Shown: piece after piece, positions 7,641 to 15,428 of the stretch
Numbering within the stretch: position 1 is the first letter of the stretch
How the letters are laid out: the number at the start of each line of letters is the position of its first letter
Origin: Bifidobacterium breve DSM 20213 = JCM 1192
Lineage (GTDB): Bacteria > Actinomycetota > Actinomycetes > Actinomycetales > Bifidobacteriaceae
DNA length: 64,000 nt
Reading direction: 5' to 3'
Assembly: GCF_001025175.1 (NCBI RefSeq)
Contig: NZ_AP012324.1
Location: forward strand, 1,860,001 to 1,924,000
Translations under genes and position numbers: made by a program
The notes under the pieces: model-generated
The model's input: only the letters and a program-made list of their open reading frames with translations
Databases searched by the model: none
What the model was told of the DNA's origin: nothing

Positions 7641-8738
7641 ATGACGATTGTTGTATCTACTGACGGTTCCGCACTCGGCAATCCGAACGGACCGATGGGC
7701 TGGGCGTGGGCCGATCACGACAAGAACGCAGGCGGTACTGCCGGTCATGAGCATGACGATCACGGCTATGGTGCCGGTGGCGCCACCAACGGCACCAACC
7801 AAATCGGCGAACTGTGCGCGGTGCTCGAGGCGCTGCGCGCGCACCCCGGTTCAGAGCCGCTGCTCATCGAATCCGACTCGCAGTATGCCATCAACTGCTC
7901 AACCACTTGGGTCAGGGGTTGGAAGAAGAACGGCTGGAAGAACTCGCAGAAGAAGCCGGTGAAGAACGTCGAGCTCGTCAAGGCTATCGACCGCGAGATA
8001 TCGCAGCGCCCCGGACCGGTGAACTTCAAGTGGGTCAAGGGCCATGCCGGCAATGAAGGCAACGAGCTGGTCGACGAGTTGGCACGCACGTACGCCGGAG
8101 ACTGCCGTTCGGGCGCACGCGATGGCTACCTGCCAATCGAGGGCTGGCAGTCGCTGCTAGGTTCTGAATACGCGCGTGGTACCGACGTGCCACCGGACGT
8201 GCAATTGGTACTGGATGGCAAAGCGGATGCGACAAGTCTGCGCAAGCCGGTCGCAGCCGACCCCAATACCGCACCGGGAGGCACCCCCCACCAAGTCAAG
8301 CCTTCATTGGAAGAATTACTGACCGAGCCGGAGGGAGTGCCGGATTGGGGCGACGACACGCCTACCGCCGAGGCGCCCGCCATAACAATTGACGAGAAGT
8401 CCGTCAGCAACGCGGCAACCAACGATACGCCACGTAACGCAACGTCCTCACCCAATGCGGCACAATCGCCGGCAGCCGAACAAACTCCAGCTGCATCAAC
8501 ATCAAAAGCAACAGCCGCCCCGACTCCCACGCAGCCGGCACAACCAGCCGCGACCACCCCAACGGCCACCCCCAGCGGCCTGACGGTTTCAGGTGCCTTG
8601 CGCTTCTCCCCCGCGCCGAAAACCAGCCCGTATTTTAACGGCCAGCCCATGCCCATCAGAGGCAGTATCGAGGTGCAGGGATACGTGGACGGCGACGGCA
8701 ACTTGGTCATCACCAATGCGCCATTCACGCGACACTAA
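7641..8738 (+). CDS. Ribonuclease HI with Ala/Thr/Pro-rich C-terminal extension
   Basis: RNase HI cleaves RNA in RNA:DNA hybrids. Catalytic residues are visible: Asp8 (VSTDGSALGNPNG), Glu57 (IGELCAVLEAL), Asp79 (LLIESDSQYAIN), and the late His/Asp pair in KGHAGNEGNELVDELA. Basic handle region WVRGWKKNGWKNSQKK. Two oddities: a Gly/His/Asp-rich insert (about residues 28-50, GHEHDDHGYG) between the first strands, and some 200 extra residues after the catalytic domain. The tail is Ala/Thr/Pro-rich and disordered, then ends in a short ordered-looking segment (IRGSIEVQGYVDGDGNLVITN). 365 residues against about 155 for the standard enzyme. Start ATG 7641 preferred (AGGGTGGG upstream); GTG 7632 is an alternative. 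Confidence 0.88.
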   Translation: MTIVVSTDGSALGNPNGPMGWAWADHDKNAGGTAGHEHDDHGYGAGGATNGTNQIGELCAVLEALRAHPGSEPLLIESDSQYAINCSTTWVRGWKKNGWKNSQKKPVKNVELVKAIDREISQRPGPVNFKWVKGHAGNEGNELVDELARTYAGDCRSGARDGYLPIEGWQSLLGSEYARGTDVPPDVQLVLDGKADATSLRKPVAADPNTAPGGTPHQVKPSLEELLTEPEGVPDWGDDTPTAEAPAITIDEKSVSNAATNDTPRNATSSPNAAQSPAAEQTPAASTSKATAAPTPTQPAQPAATTPTATPSGLTVSGALRFSPAPKTSPYFNGQPMPIRGSIEVQGYVDGDGNLVITNAPFTRH

Positions 8739-8868
8739 CACTGAACCACACGAATACATACCGCAATCGGACACGATGTCACAAAATCGCTCATTCGCGT
8801 TAGGATAAGGAGTAAGGCTTCACGCCGTTAATCCATGCGGCGGAAGCAAGGATGGCAAAGGAGAAACC

Positions 8869-9567
8869 ATGGATAAGGCACAGCAGGATGCGCTGAAGAA
8901 GGCGGCCGGCATCGAAGCCGCCAAGCTCATCGAAGATGGCATGATCGCCGGTCTCGGCACCGGTTCGACCGTTAAGTTCCTGGTAGATGAGCTCGGCCGC
9001 CGTCATCAGGAAGAAGGCCTCGAGTTCACCGGCGTGACTACTTCCCGCCGCACCCAGGCTCAAGCCGAAAGCTACGGCATCAAGATCGTGGACATCGATG
9101 ACGTGGACCACATCGACGTGACCATTGACGGCGCTGACGAGGTCGACAAGAACTTCAACGGCATCAAGGGCGGCGGCGCTGCCCTGCTGTGGGAGAAGAT
9201 CGTGGCCACCAACTCCAACCAGATCGTGTGGATCGTGGACGAGTCCAAGGTGGTGGACACCATCGGCAAGTTCCCGCTGCCGGTCGAGGTCATCCCGTTC
9301 GGCGCCGGCCATGTGATCAAGAAGTTCGAGGAGCGCGGCTACAAGCCGGTGCTGCGTCTTGACGCCGAAGGCAAGGAAGTGCGCACCGACGAGAACAACT
9401 TCGTGGTGGATCTGCACCTGGAGCGCATCGATCACCCGCAGGAGCTGGCCGAGGACCTCATCAACACGGTCGGCGTGGTGGAGCACGGCCTGTTCCTCAA
9501 CATGGTAGACAAGGTCATCGTCGGCGACCCGAACGGCCCGCGCGTGATGACCAACGCCAATAAGTGA
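8869..9567 (+). CDS. rpiA: Ribose-5-phosphate isomerase A
   Basis: Interconverts ribose 5-phosphate and ribulose 5-phosphate, supplying nucleotides and the pentose part of the bifid shunt. 232 residues. Family motifs: [15 protein letters not shown], the catalytic loop [44 protein letters not shown] and the C-terminal [24 protein letters not shown] precedes ATG 8869. Ends at a terminator at 9595-9629. Confidence 0.97.
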   Translation: MDKAQQDALKKAAGIEAAKLIEDGMIAGLGTGSTVKFLVDELGRRHQEEGLEFTGVTTSRRTQAQAESYGIKIVDIDDVDHIDVTIDGADEVDKNFNGIKGGGAALLWEKIVATNSNQIVWIVDESKVVDTIGKFPLPVEVIPFGAGHVIKKFEERGYKPVLRLDAEGKEVRTDENNFVVDLHLERIDHPQELAEDLINTVGVVEHGLFLNMVDKVIVGDPNGPRVMTNANK

Positions 9568-9594
9568 TCGTTCGCATCACTCAAGCTTCTCAAG

Positions 9595-9629
9595 GCCGCA
9601 TCTGCATCTCGCAGGTGCGGCTTTGTTGT
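9595..9629 (+). terminator. Terminator after rpiA
   Basis: GCCGCATCTG / CAGGTGCGGC stem (one G-T pair), then TTTGTTGT. Confidence 0.85.
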
Positions 9630-9700
9630 ATTGCACGAACCAACTTTCGTCTCGCCGCGTGGCAGGAACGCACCGGTCTTGACGGCATCGAAGCAAAAGA

Positions 9701-9733
9701 GAAACCCCGTGACCGTAACGATCGCGGGGTTTC
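9701..9733 (-). terminator. Terminator after the bS22 peptide gene
   Basis: GAAACCCCG and CGGGGTTTC arms. On the minus strand it is followed by TCTCTTTTGC. Confidence 0.75.
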
Positions 9734-9756
9734 CAATGCCTTGAATGCAGGTAAGA

Positions 9757-9846
9757 CTACTTGCGCTGGTGGCGGGTCTTACGCAGCAGTTTGCGGTGCT
9801 TCTTCTTGCTCATCCGCTTGCGGCGCTTCTTGATGACAGAACCCAT
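9757..9846 (-). CDS. Small ribosomal peptide bS22 (AURKAIP1/COX24 domain)
   Basis: A 29-residue, extremely basic peptide: MGSVIKKRRKRMSKKKHRKL then LRKTRHQRK. It matches the AURKAIP1/COX24 motif (KKRRKRMSKKKHRKLLRKTR) conserved in Actinobacteria and seen as small-subunit protein bS22 in mycobacterial ribosomes. GGAGG lies 8 nt before the ATG, and a terminator follows at 9701-9733. Too short for routine gene calling, but the motif match is exact in pattern. Confidence 0.93.
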   Translation of the reverse strand: MGSVIKKRRKRMSKKKHRKLLRKTRHQRK

Positions 9847-9995
9847 CTGAAGCCTCCATTCCGATTAATCGTAAAAGTTGCAACTCGCCCAATAGTACAC
9901 GTGTTGCCAGACAGAGGGAACACGCACGCACAATTGCGCAACCCACCGGCGGCGACAACGGCAATCACCGGCATATTTGCGCAATACATTGCGCT

Positions 9996-10619
9996 TTACA
10001 GCGGGAACTTCTGGTAGAAACGCTCGACGGCGGCCTTGGCGCCGGTGGCCCGGAACACCACGGTATCGTTCTGCCAGATAGCCACGGCGTTCTTGTCGTC
10101 CAAGGCATCCACCTTAACCGTGTAGGAACCGGTGGTGCTGCCGGAGACCTTCACATTGCCGGCAGCCAATTCATCACCGGTCTGAGCCGAAGCAAGAGCG
10201 TCATACTGGGTCTTGGCATTGTCGGAAGCGGACCACTGAGCAATAATCAGCGTCACATCCTTGGCCTTGTCTCCGGTGGAATATGTAAGCGTGTACTCTT
10301 CGAGCGGCGTGGCAGCGGTCCAAGTGGTGGAAGCCTCGGCCTTGGTGCGCGCATAGTTCAACACGCTATCCGGCATGGCCTTCAGCAGTTCAGTGGCATC
10401 ATCCGGCAAAGCCGTGGCCTCGATGGTCGGCTTGGTGGGCTCGGCCGATGCGGCGGCCTGCTGCTTGCCCTGAACACTGGTTTCGTCCTTCTTAATGGCC
10501 CAACCCGGCCATACGAAAGCCGAAAGCACTGCAAGAATAATGACGACCGCAGCGGCGACCACTACTGCAATCAGCTTGCCATGGGACTGCGTAGATGAAG
10601 AGTTCTCAGTATTAGTCAT
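9996..10619 (-). CDS. Membrane-anchored protein of unknown function
   Basis: 207 residues. A short cytosolic N-terminus (Ser/Thr/Asn-rich) precedes one transmembrane helix (about residues 15-38, KLIAVVVAAAVVIILAVLSAF). A Gln/Ala/Pro/Thr-rich stalk and an extracytoplasmic domain of about 140 residues follow. No catalytic motif is recognised. It may be a bifidobacterium-specific surface protein. The upstream AGAGAATC is a weak ribosome site. Divergent from radA (119 bp between starts). Confidence 0.75.
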   Translation of the reverse strand: MTNTENSSSTQSHGKLIAVVVAAAVVIILAVLSAFVWPGWAIKKDETSVQGKQQAAASAEPTKPTIEATALPDDATELLKAMPDSVLNYARTKAEASTTWTAATPLEEYTLTYSTGDKAKDVTLIIAQWSASDNAKTQYDALASAQTGDELAAGNVKVSGSTTGSYTVKVDALDDKNAVAIWQNDTVVFRATGAKAAVERFYQKFPL

Positions 10620-10738
10620 GGCTTTGATTCTCTCACAGCCGCGTGACGCTGGCGACTATGTCGTTCCTGATTGAGGTGAATATATCGTGAATCGGTAGAA
10701 ATCTACCGCTTTGTATATCACCGGCTACTGTTGAAGGT

Positions 10739-12238
10739 ATGGCGAAATCAAGTGTGCAGTACGTGTGTTCCGAATGCGGATGGAACGGCCCGAAGTGGTA
10801 TGGCCGTTGCCCTGAATGTGGGCAATGGGGAACGGTCGAGGAGTTTCATGAAGCCCGTCCGGCTGCGGGTTCACACACCGCTGCGCCCGGGCGGACATCA
10901 CGCACACGATCGGCGGCCGTGCCGGACACCGCGCGTGCCGCAGCCAAGCCGATTACCGAAATCGGTACGGAAACCGTGGAACGCTTGGGCACGGGGTTTT
11001 CCGAATTCGACCGTGTGCTGGGCGGCGGTGTAGTGCCAGGTTCGGTAACGTTGATTGCCGGTGAGCCCGGCATCGGCAAGTCAACACTGCTGCTGCAGAC
11101 GGCCGGTAATATCGCCAGGGCAGTGGCTGAAGGCCAGACAATCAACGCTGCCGGGAGAGGCCAATCATCGCATCGGCCTTCCGGATTAGCCTCGACTCGC
11201 GCTCACACGGTGCTCTATATTTCCGGTGAGGAGTCACAGGCACAGGTGCGTCTACGCGCCACCCGCATTAATGCAGTGGAACCGAATCTACTGCTTGCCG
11301 CCACCACCGATCTGGCTACCGTATTGGGCTTAATAGAGCAGAACAAACCGGCACTGGCCATCGTCGATTCGGCACAGACCATTGTTTCGCAGGAAGTCGA
11401 TGGCATCTCGGGCGGTTCCACACAGGTGCGAGAGGTGGCAAGCGCCCTGATCGACACCGCTAAAACTCTCGATATCCCCGTGTTTTTGGTGGGTCATGTG
11501 ACCAAGGACGGCTCGATTGCCGGGCCTCGTACCCTCGAGCATTTGGTCGACGTGGTCTGCCAGTTTGAGGGAGACAGCGAAACGGCCCTCAGAATGCTCA
11601 GAGCAGCGAAAAACCGTTTTGGCCCGACCGATGAGGTGGGGTGCTTCGACATGAGCGGCGAAGGCATCGAAGAAGTCACCGACCCCGCCGGACTGTTCTT
11701 GTCTGGAGATGGCCCGGAATCAGCCAATGACGCTCCCGTGGAGGGCACATGCGTGACATTCACGCTGGACGGCCATCGCAGTCTGCCTATCGAAGTGCAA
11801 GCATTGGTCACCAATTCAGTGCTGCCTACGCCAAGGCGTGCCGTCAATGGCGTGGATCCCAGCCGCATTGCCATGTTGGTCGCCGTGCTGTACCGGCACA
11901 GCAAACTCAATCTGCTTTCCAACGATCTGTATATTTCCACCATTGCCGGGGGTCAGGCCAAGGAGCCCGGTTCGGATCTGGCCATTGTTGGAGCGCTGGC
12001 AAGCGCGGCCACATCGAAGCCGATTGCCCGCTCCACCTGTGCCATCGGAGAAATATCGTTGACCGGGCAGGTTCGTCCCGTACCGCGTATGGAATATCGT
12101 TTGCGCGAGGCAGCACGCCTCGGGTTCACTACGGCGGTCATTCCACCCTTGCGCAAACCGGTGCATGTTGATGGGCTGAAACTCGTCGAGGCGAGCACGC
12201 TTGCCGATGCGCTTCATGCATTAGGCGTACGGAAGTAA
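10739..12238 (+). CDS. radA: DNA repair protein RadA
   Basis: RecA-like ATPase that promotes branch migration during recombinational repair. 499 residues. N-terminal zinc ribbon CSECGWNGPKWYGRCPEC (Cys10, 13, 24, 27); Walker A GEPGIGKSTLLLQ; RadA-specific KNRFG motif; C-terminal Lon-protease-like domain with IAGGQAKEPGSDLAI. A low-complexity linker of about 25 residues after the Walker A region (RGQSSHRPSGLASTRAHT) is longer than usual. Start ATG 10739. Converges with ribF, with only 9 bp between the stops. Confidence 0.96.
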   Translation: MAKSSVQYVCSECGWNGPKWYGRCPECGQWGTVEEFHEARPAAGSHTAAPGRTSRTRSAAVPDTARAAAKPITEIGTETVERLGTGFSEFDRVLGGGVVPGSVTLIAGEPGIGKSTLLLQTAGNIARAVAEGQTINAAGRGQSSHRPSGLASTRAHTVLYISGEESQAQVRLRATRINAVEPNLLLAATTDLATVLGLIEQNKPALAIVDSAQTIVSQEVDGISGGSTQVREVASALIDTAKTLDIPVFLVGHVTKDGSIAGPRTLEHLVDVVCQFEGDSETALRMLRAAKNRFGPTDEVGCFDMSGEGIEEVTDPAGLFLSGDGPESANDAPVEGTCVTFTLDGHRSLPIEVQALVTNSVLPTPRRAVNGVDPSRIAMLVAVLYRHSKLNLLSNDLYISTIAGGQAKEPGSDLAIVGALASAATSKPIARSTCAIGEISLTGQVRPVPRMEYRLREAARLGFTTAVIPPLRKPVHVDGLKLVEASTLADALHALGVRK

Positions 12239-12247
12239 TGGGCAGTA

Positions 12248-13372
12248 TCAAGCGGTAAGGCGCTTGGTTTCCTCCACATTGCGCTTGAGTTCCGCAACCA
12301 GCTGGTCCGGTCCATCGAACTTGACTTGGGGGCGCAGGAAACCCACGAATTCCACGCGAACATTGTGCCCATACAGGTCGAGCCAGTCATCGGTGATGGC
12401 ATATGCCTCGACCACACGCTCGTGAAGTCCGGTCTTCTCGCTGAAAGTAGGCTTGGTGCCGATGGAAATGGCGGCAGGCCAACGGTTGTCGCCATCCACC
12501 AGCCAGCCGGCATAGACGCCGTCCACAGGAATGTATCCCTGTGTTTCCGAGCCGAGATTGGCGGTGGGGAATCCGATGGTACGGCCTCGCTCCTCGCCGT
12601 GCACCACTTTGCCTTCGATGGCGTGCGGCACGCCCAAAATGGCATTGGCGTCTTGAATGCGCCCGTGGGCAAGCAGATAGCGCACATTAGTGGAACTCCA
12701 GGCGCGCATGGCCTTGGCTTGGTTCTTCTTGCTCCAGGCACGGCGCTCGGCCTTGGTGGCATTGGCCAGCGGGTCGGCAGGCTCGCCCCATTCGGTCGGG
12801 GCTTCGGGCCGGAAATCACGCGGAATACGCACTTCGCCAGGACCACGGTCATCAACCACATCAAGTTCAAAGACACCGGTGGCGGCGGCGAGGTTGGCGA
12901 TATGCTTGACATCGCCTGCGCGTCCCTTGCCCATGGCGGCGTCCTGGCCAAGTACCAACGTGCGCATGCCGAGCTTGCCGGTCAGCTGGCCAAGGAAAAA
13001 GATGTAGGACTTATCCGCAAAAGCCAGCGTGTAATGAACCACCAATACATGATCCACGCCAAACTCTTCAAGACGACGCAGACGCTCGTCAATGCCGGTC
13101 AGCGCATCGGCATCCACATTGCTCTGTGTCGGTTCCTCACCGTTGTGCGCGCCGGCCCAGCCGTGCACGAACGCAGGACGCGGATCAAACAGAATGACGA
13201 TGGAAAACGCGTCATGCCGATGAGCGAGTTCCACCACACGGTTGATCACGGCCTGATGACCCAAATGCATGCCATCAAATGCGCCCAGCGTCACCACGGC
13301 CTTCTTGTCGTTGCTGAACGAAGGCCAGGCAATCGAGCCTTCGGCGTCAGGAGTCAAGTGCGTGATTTCCAT
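12248..13372 (-). CDS. ribF: Bifunctional riboflavin kinase / FAD synthetase
   Basis: Makes FMN then FAD from riboflavin. 374 residues from ATG 13372. The N-terminal nucleotidyltransferase domain has GAFDGMHLGHQAVINRV; the C-terminal kinase domain has GRTIGFPTANL and the late GYIPVDGVYAGW. A linker with extra charged residues (PTEWGEPADPLANATKAERRAWSKK) lies between the domains. AAAGGA lies 12 nt upstream; an upstream TTG at 13408 is in frame but less likely. Last gene of the nusA-infB-rbfA-truB-ribF array, 54 bp after truB. Confidence 0.95.
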   Translation of the reverse strand: MEITHLTPDAEGSIAWPSFSNDKKAVVTLGAFDGMHLGHQAVINRVVELAHRHDAFSIVILFDPRPAFVHGWAGAHNGEEPTQSNVDADALTGIDERLRRLEEFGVDHVLVVHYTLAFADKSYIFFLGQLTGKLGMRTLVLGQDAAMGKGRAGDVKHIANLAAATGVFELDVVDDRGPGEVRIPRDFRPEAPTEWGEPADPLANATKAERRAWSKKNQAKAMRAWSSTNVRYLLAHGRIQDANAILGVPHAIEGKVVHGEERGRTIGFPTANLGSETQGYIPVDGVYAGWLVDGDNRWPAAISIGTKPTFSEKTGLHERVVEAYAITDDWLDLYGHNVRVEFVGFLRPQVKFDGPDQLVAELKRNVEETKRLTA

Positions 13373-13426
13373 AAGTTGTGTGGTTCCTTTATTCGTGCAT
13401 TCAATCAAGTCTCGCTGTACGCGAGT

Positions 13427-14581
13427 TTACGCGAGGGGGAATACGGTGATCGGCTTGGCCTGATGGCCATTCGCCCTCTCGATGATGGCCACCACATCAT
13501 GGGTTTGCGGCACGATGGCGGCGGCAGGCTCATGAATCGTGCGCTCGATGCGACGCCCAAAACGCAGCTCCGCAGCTTCCTTCGACGTAATGTCAAGAGC
13601 GGGCATGGCGCTGCGGGCGGCCTGTTCCATGGTCAATGAGCGACCAATCAGCCATGCGCATCGACCAGCGCCGTCAAACCCTTCCGGGGTGTCGAGCACG
13701 CACTTATTGCGAGTGATGGTTTCGCCTTCGCGATTGGTAAACGTTTTCTGCTCGGTATGAGCCGTGATCGTATGGGTCTGCGTCTCGCTCACCGCATCAG
13801 GCGAAAGAAGCCCGCTGGTGTCGTCCGGCAGGGCGAAGTTGCCGACTCTGGTGCGGCGCAAACGGGTCAGATAACCACCGACACCCAACTTGTCGCCCAA
13901 GTCACGGGCCAATGCGCGAATATACGTACCCGACGAGCAGCTGACGCGTACATCGACGTCCAATACTGAAACCATTCCGCGCTCTTGCAACGCTTCATCA
14001 GACTGTTTCCCCGTCACGAATCCACTGCGAATAGCCAGCACAGTGAATTCGCTGATAGTGACCGGACGTGGCTTAAGCTCCACATCCTTGCCTTCGCGGG
14101 CCAAGTCATAAGCCCGCTGACCATTGATTTTGATGGCGGAAAAAGTGTTGGGAATTTGCTCGATATCGCCGGTGAAGTTGGCGGCGATAGTGCGAGTGAG
14201 TAGCTGCTGCCACGAGGAAGCTGGCAATGATGATGGTCCCTCGCTATGACCACCTTCAGTCAGCTGCGACGACAGCTCCAGCCAGCGGGAGCGGACTTCG
14301 TCATCGACAAGCACCTCGCCTTCGGCATCGTCGGTGGTGGTGCGCAAGCCGAGACGAATGGTGGCCTCATAGGTTTTATCATGTGCAACGATGGCATTGA
14401 GCAGACGCGTGGCATGGCCGAATGCGATGACCAACGCTCCGGTGGCCATCGGATCAAGTGTGCCGGCGTGACCGACTTTCTTGATATGCAACGCGCCGCG
14501 CACGGCGGCCACTGCATCGAAACTGGTCACGCCTTGCGGCTTGTCGATGACGAGCAGGCCGCTTGGAGTTGTTTGAGGCAT
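13427..14581 (-). CDS. truB: tRNA pseudouridine(55) synthase
   Basis: Forms pseudouridine 55 in the T loop of tRNAs. 384 residues; SGLLVIDKPQGVTSFDAV at the start and the catalytic Asp43 in VGHAGTLDPMATG; also VRVSCSSGTYIRALARDLG. The C-terminal part carries an extension (about residues 255-384) after the TruB core that is typical for actinobacteria but poorly conserved. Start ATG 14581 chosen because the conserved domain begins at once; in-frame upstream starts would overlap a hairpin repeat. Confidence 0.95.
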   Translation of the reverse strand: MPQTTPSGLLVIDKPQGVTSFDAVAAVRGALHIKKVGHAGTLDPMATGALVIAFGHATRLLNAIVAHDKTYEATIRLGLRTTTDDAEGEVLVDDEVRSRWLELSSQLTEGGHSEGPSSLPASSWQQLLTRTIAANFTGDIEQIPNTFSAIKINGQRAYDLAREGKDVELKPRPVTISEFTVLAIRSGFVTGKQSDEALQERGMVSVLDVDVRVSCSSGTYIRALARDLGDKLGVGGYLTRLRRTRVGNFALPDDTSGLLSPDAVSETQTHTITAHTEQKTFTNREGETITRNKCVLDTPEGFDGAGRCAWLIGRSLTMEQAARSAMPALDITSKEAAELRFGRRIERTIHEPAAAIVPQTHDVVAIIERANGHQAKPITVFPLA

Positions 14582-14600
14582 ATGCGGTGTTCCCTTTATC

Positions 14601-14664
14601 CATGCCTTCGGCATGGTCTCTCCCTCTACCCCCCCCTGGGGCACCTCCCTCGTCAGAGGGAGGT
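14601..14664. repeat. Intergenic hairpin repeat between rbfA and truB
   Basis: Two small perfect hairpins: CATGCC-TTC-GGCATG (14601-14615) and ACCTCCCT-CGTCAG-AGGGAGGT (14643-14664). A C-run and CTGGGG lie between them. Similar CCCTC/GAGGG-rich units occur at 15188-15406 and 59010-59065, suggesting one repeat family. Confidence 0.55.
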
Positions 14665-14674
14665 TGCGGGGAAA

Positions 14675-15160
14675 CTACTCTTCGTCGGAAGAGTATTCCT
14701 CATCGTTGAGGTCTTCATCTTCCGGCTCGTCGTCGTGCTTATAGGGGTCGGCGTCGCCGGCGTAGTGAGCGGTGGCGCGGGCGCGCGCAAGATCCTCATC
14801 GCGCTTCTTGGCCATAGCCAAAATATCTTCGATCTCGTGGGCCTCGCCGGGCACTTCATCGAACACAAACTGCAGTTGCGGGGTCAGGCGCAAGCCGGCC
14901 TTGTGGCCCACCAAAGTACGCAGATGTCCCTTGGCCTGATCGAGAGCCTGCTGGGCACGCTTACGTTCGCCATCCTCGTGGCCTTCATGACCAAGCTGGG
15001 TCCAGTAGATCTTGGCGATCTGCAAATCATTGGTCACACGCACTTCCGTGACGGTGATGCTGGACAGTCGCTTGTCGTGCAGCTCATGCTCGATGGACGA
15101 GGCGACCACACGCTGAATCAGAGCCGCAATACGCGCGGCACGTGGGTTGGTTCCTGCCAT
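14675..15160 (-). CDS. rbfA: Ribosome-binding factor A
   Basis: Assists 30S maturation near helix 1 of 16S rRNA. 161 residues; KH-like domain with RVVASSIEHELHDKRL, ITVTEVRVTNDLQIAKIYW and the C-terminal core LRLTPQLQFVFDEVPGEAHEIEDIL. An acidic tail (DDEPEDEDLNDEEYSSDEE) is added. Lies between infB and truB on the same strand, the classic operon order, though with hairpin-rich gaps on both sides. Confidence 0.95.
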   Translation of the reverse strand: MAGTNPRAARIAALIQRVVASSIEHELHDKRLSSITVTEVRVTNDLQIAKIYWTQLGHEGHEDGERKRAQQALDQAKGHLRTLVGHKAGLRLTPQLQFVFDEVPGEAHEIEDILAMAKKRDEDLARARATAHYAGDADPYKHDDEPEDEDLNDEEYSSDEE

Positions 15161-15187
15161 GGGAATTTCCTTTTCTGTCGTGTTTCT

Positions 15188-15406
15188 AGCTCCCCCTCCT
15201 AGGGGGATCTGTCGTCGTTAGACGACTGAGGGGCTGAGCCGTTAAGCGAACAGCCCAGTGGGCTGTTCGTAGGCGAAGTAGCGGCGATAGCCGCAAATCA
15301 AGTGAATACAAAAATAGAGGAGGCACCCAGCAAAAACCGGAGCCCCCTCAGTCTGCTTCGCAGCCGGCTCCCCCTAAAAGGGGGAGCCGGTAAAAGTGAG
15401 GGGCTC
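15188..15406. repeat. Compound intergenic inverted repeat between infB and rbfA
   Basis: A 270-bp gap holds nested palindromes. CTCCCCCTCCTAGGGGGA is at about 15190; CGAACAGCCC-AGT-GGGCTGTTCG at 15247-15269; CCGGCTCCCCC-TAAAA-GGGGGAGCCGG at 15364-15390. An outer pair GAGCCCCCTCA/TGAGGGGCTC (15340-15350, 15397-15406) encloses the last. This resembles non-coding repeats seen between bifidobacterial genes; no gene is seen here. Confidence 0.65.
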
Positions 15407-15428
15407 TCCTTGAGGAGAACCAGAATGA

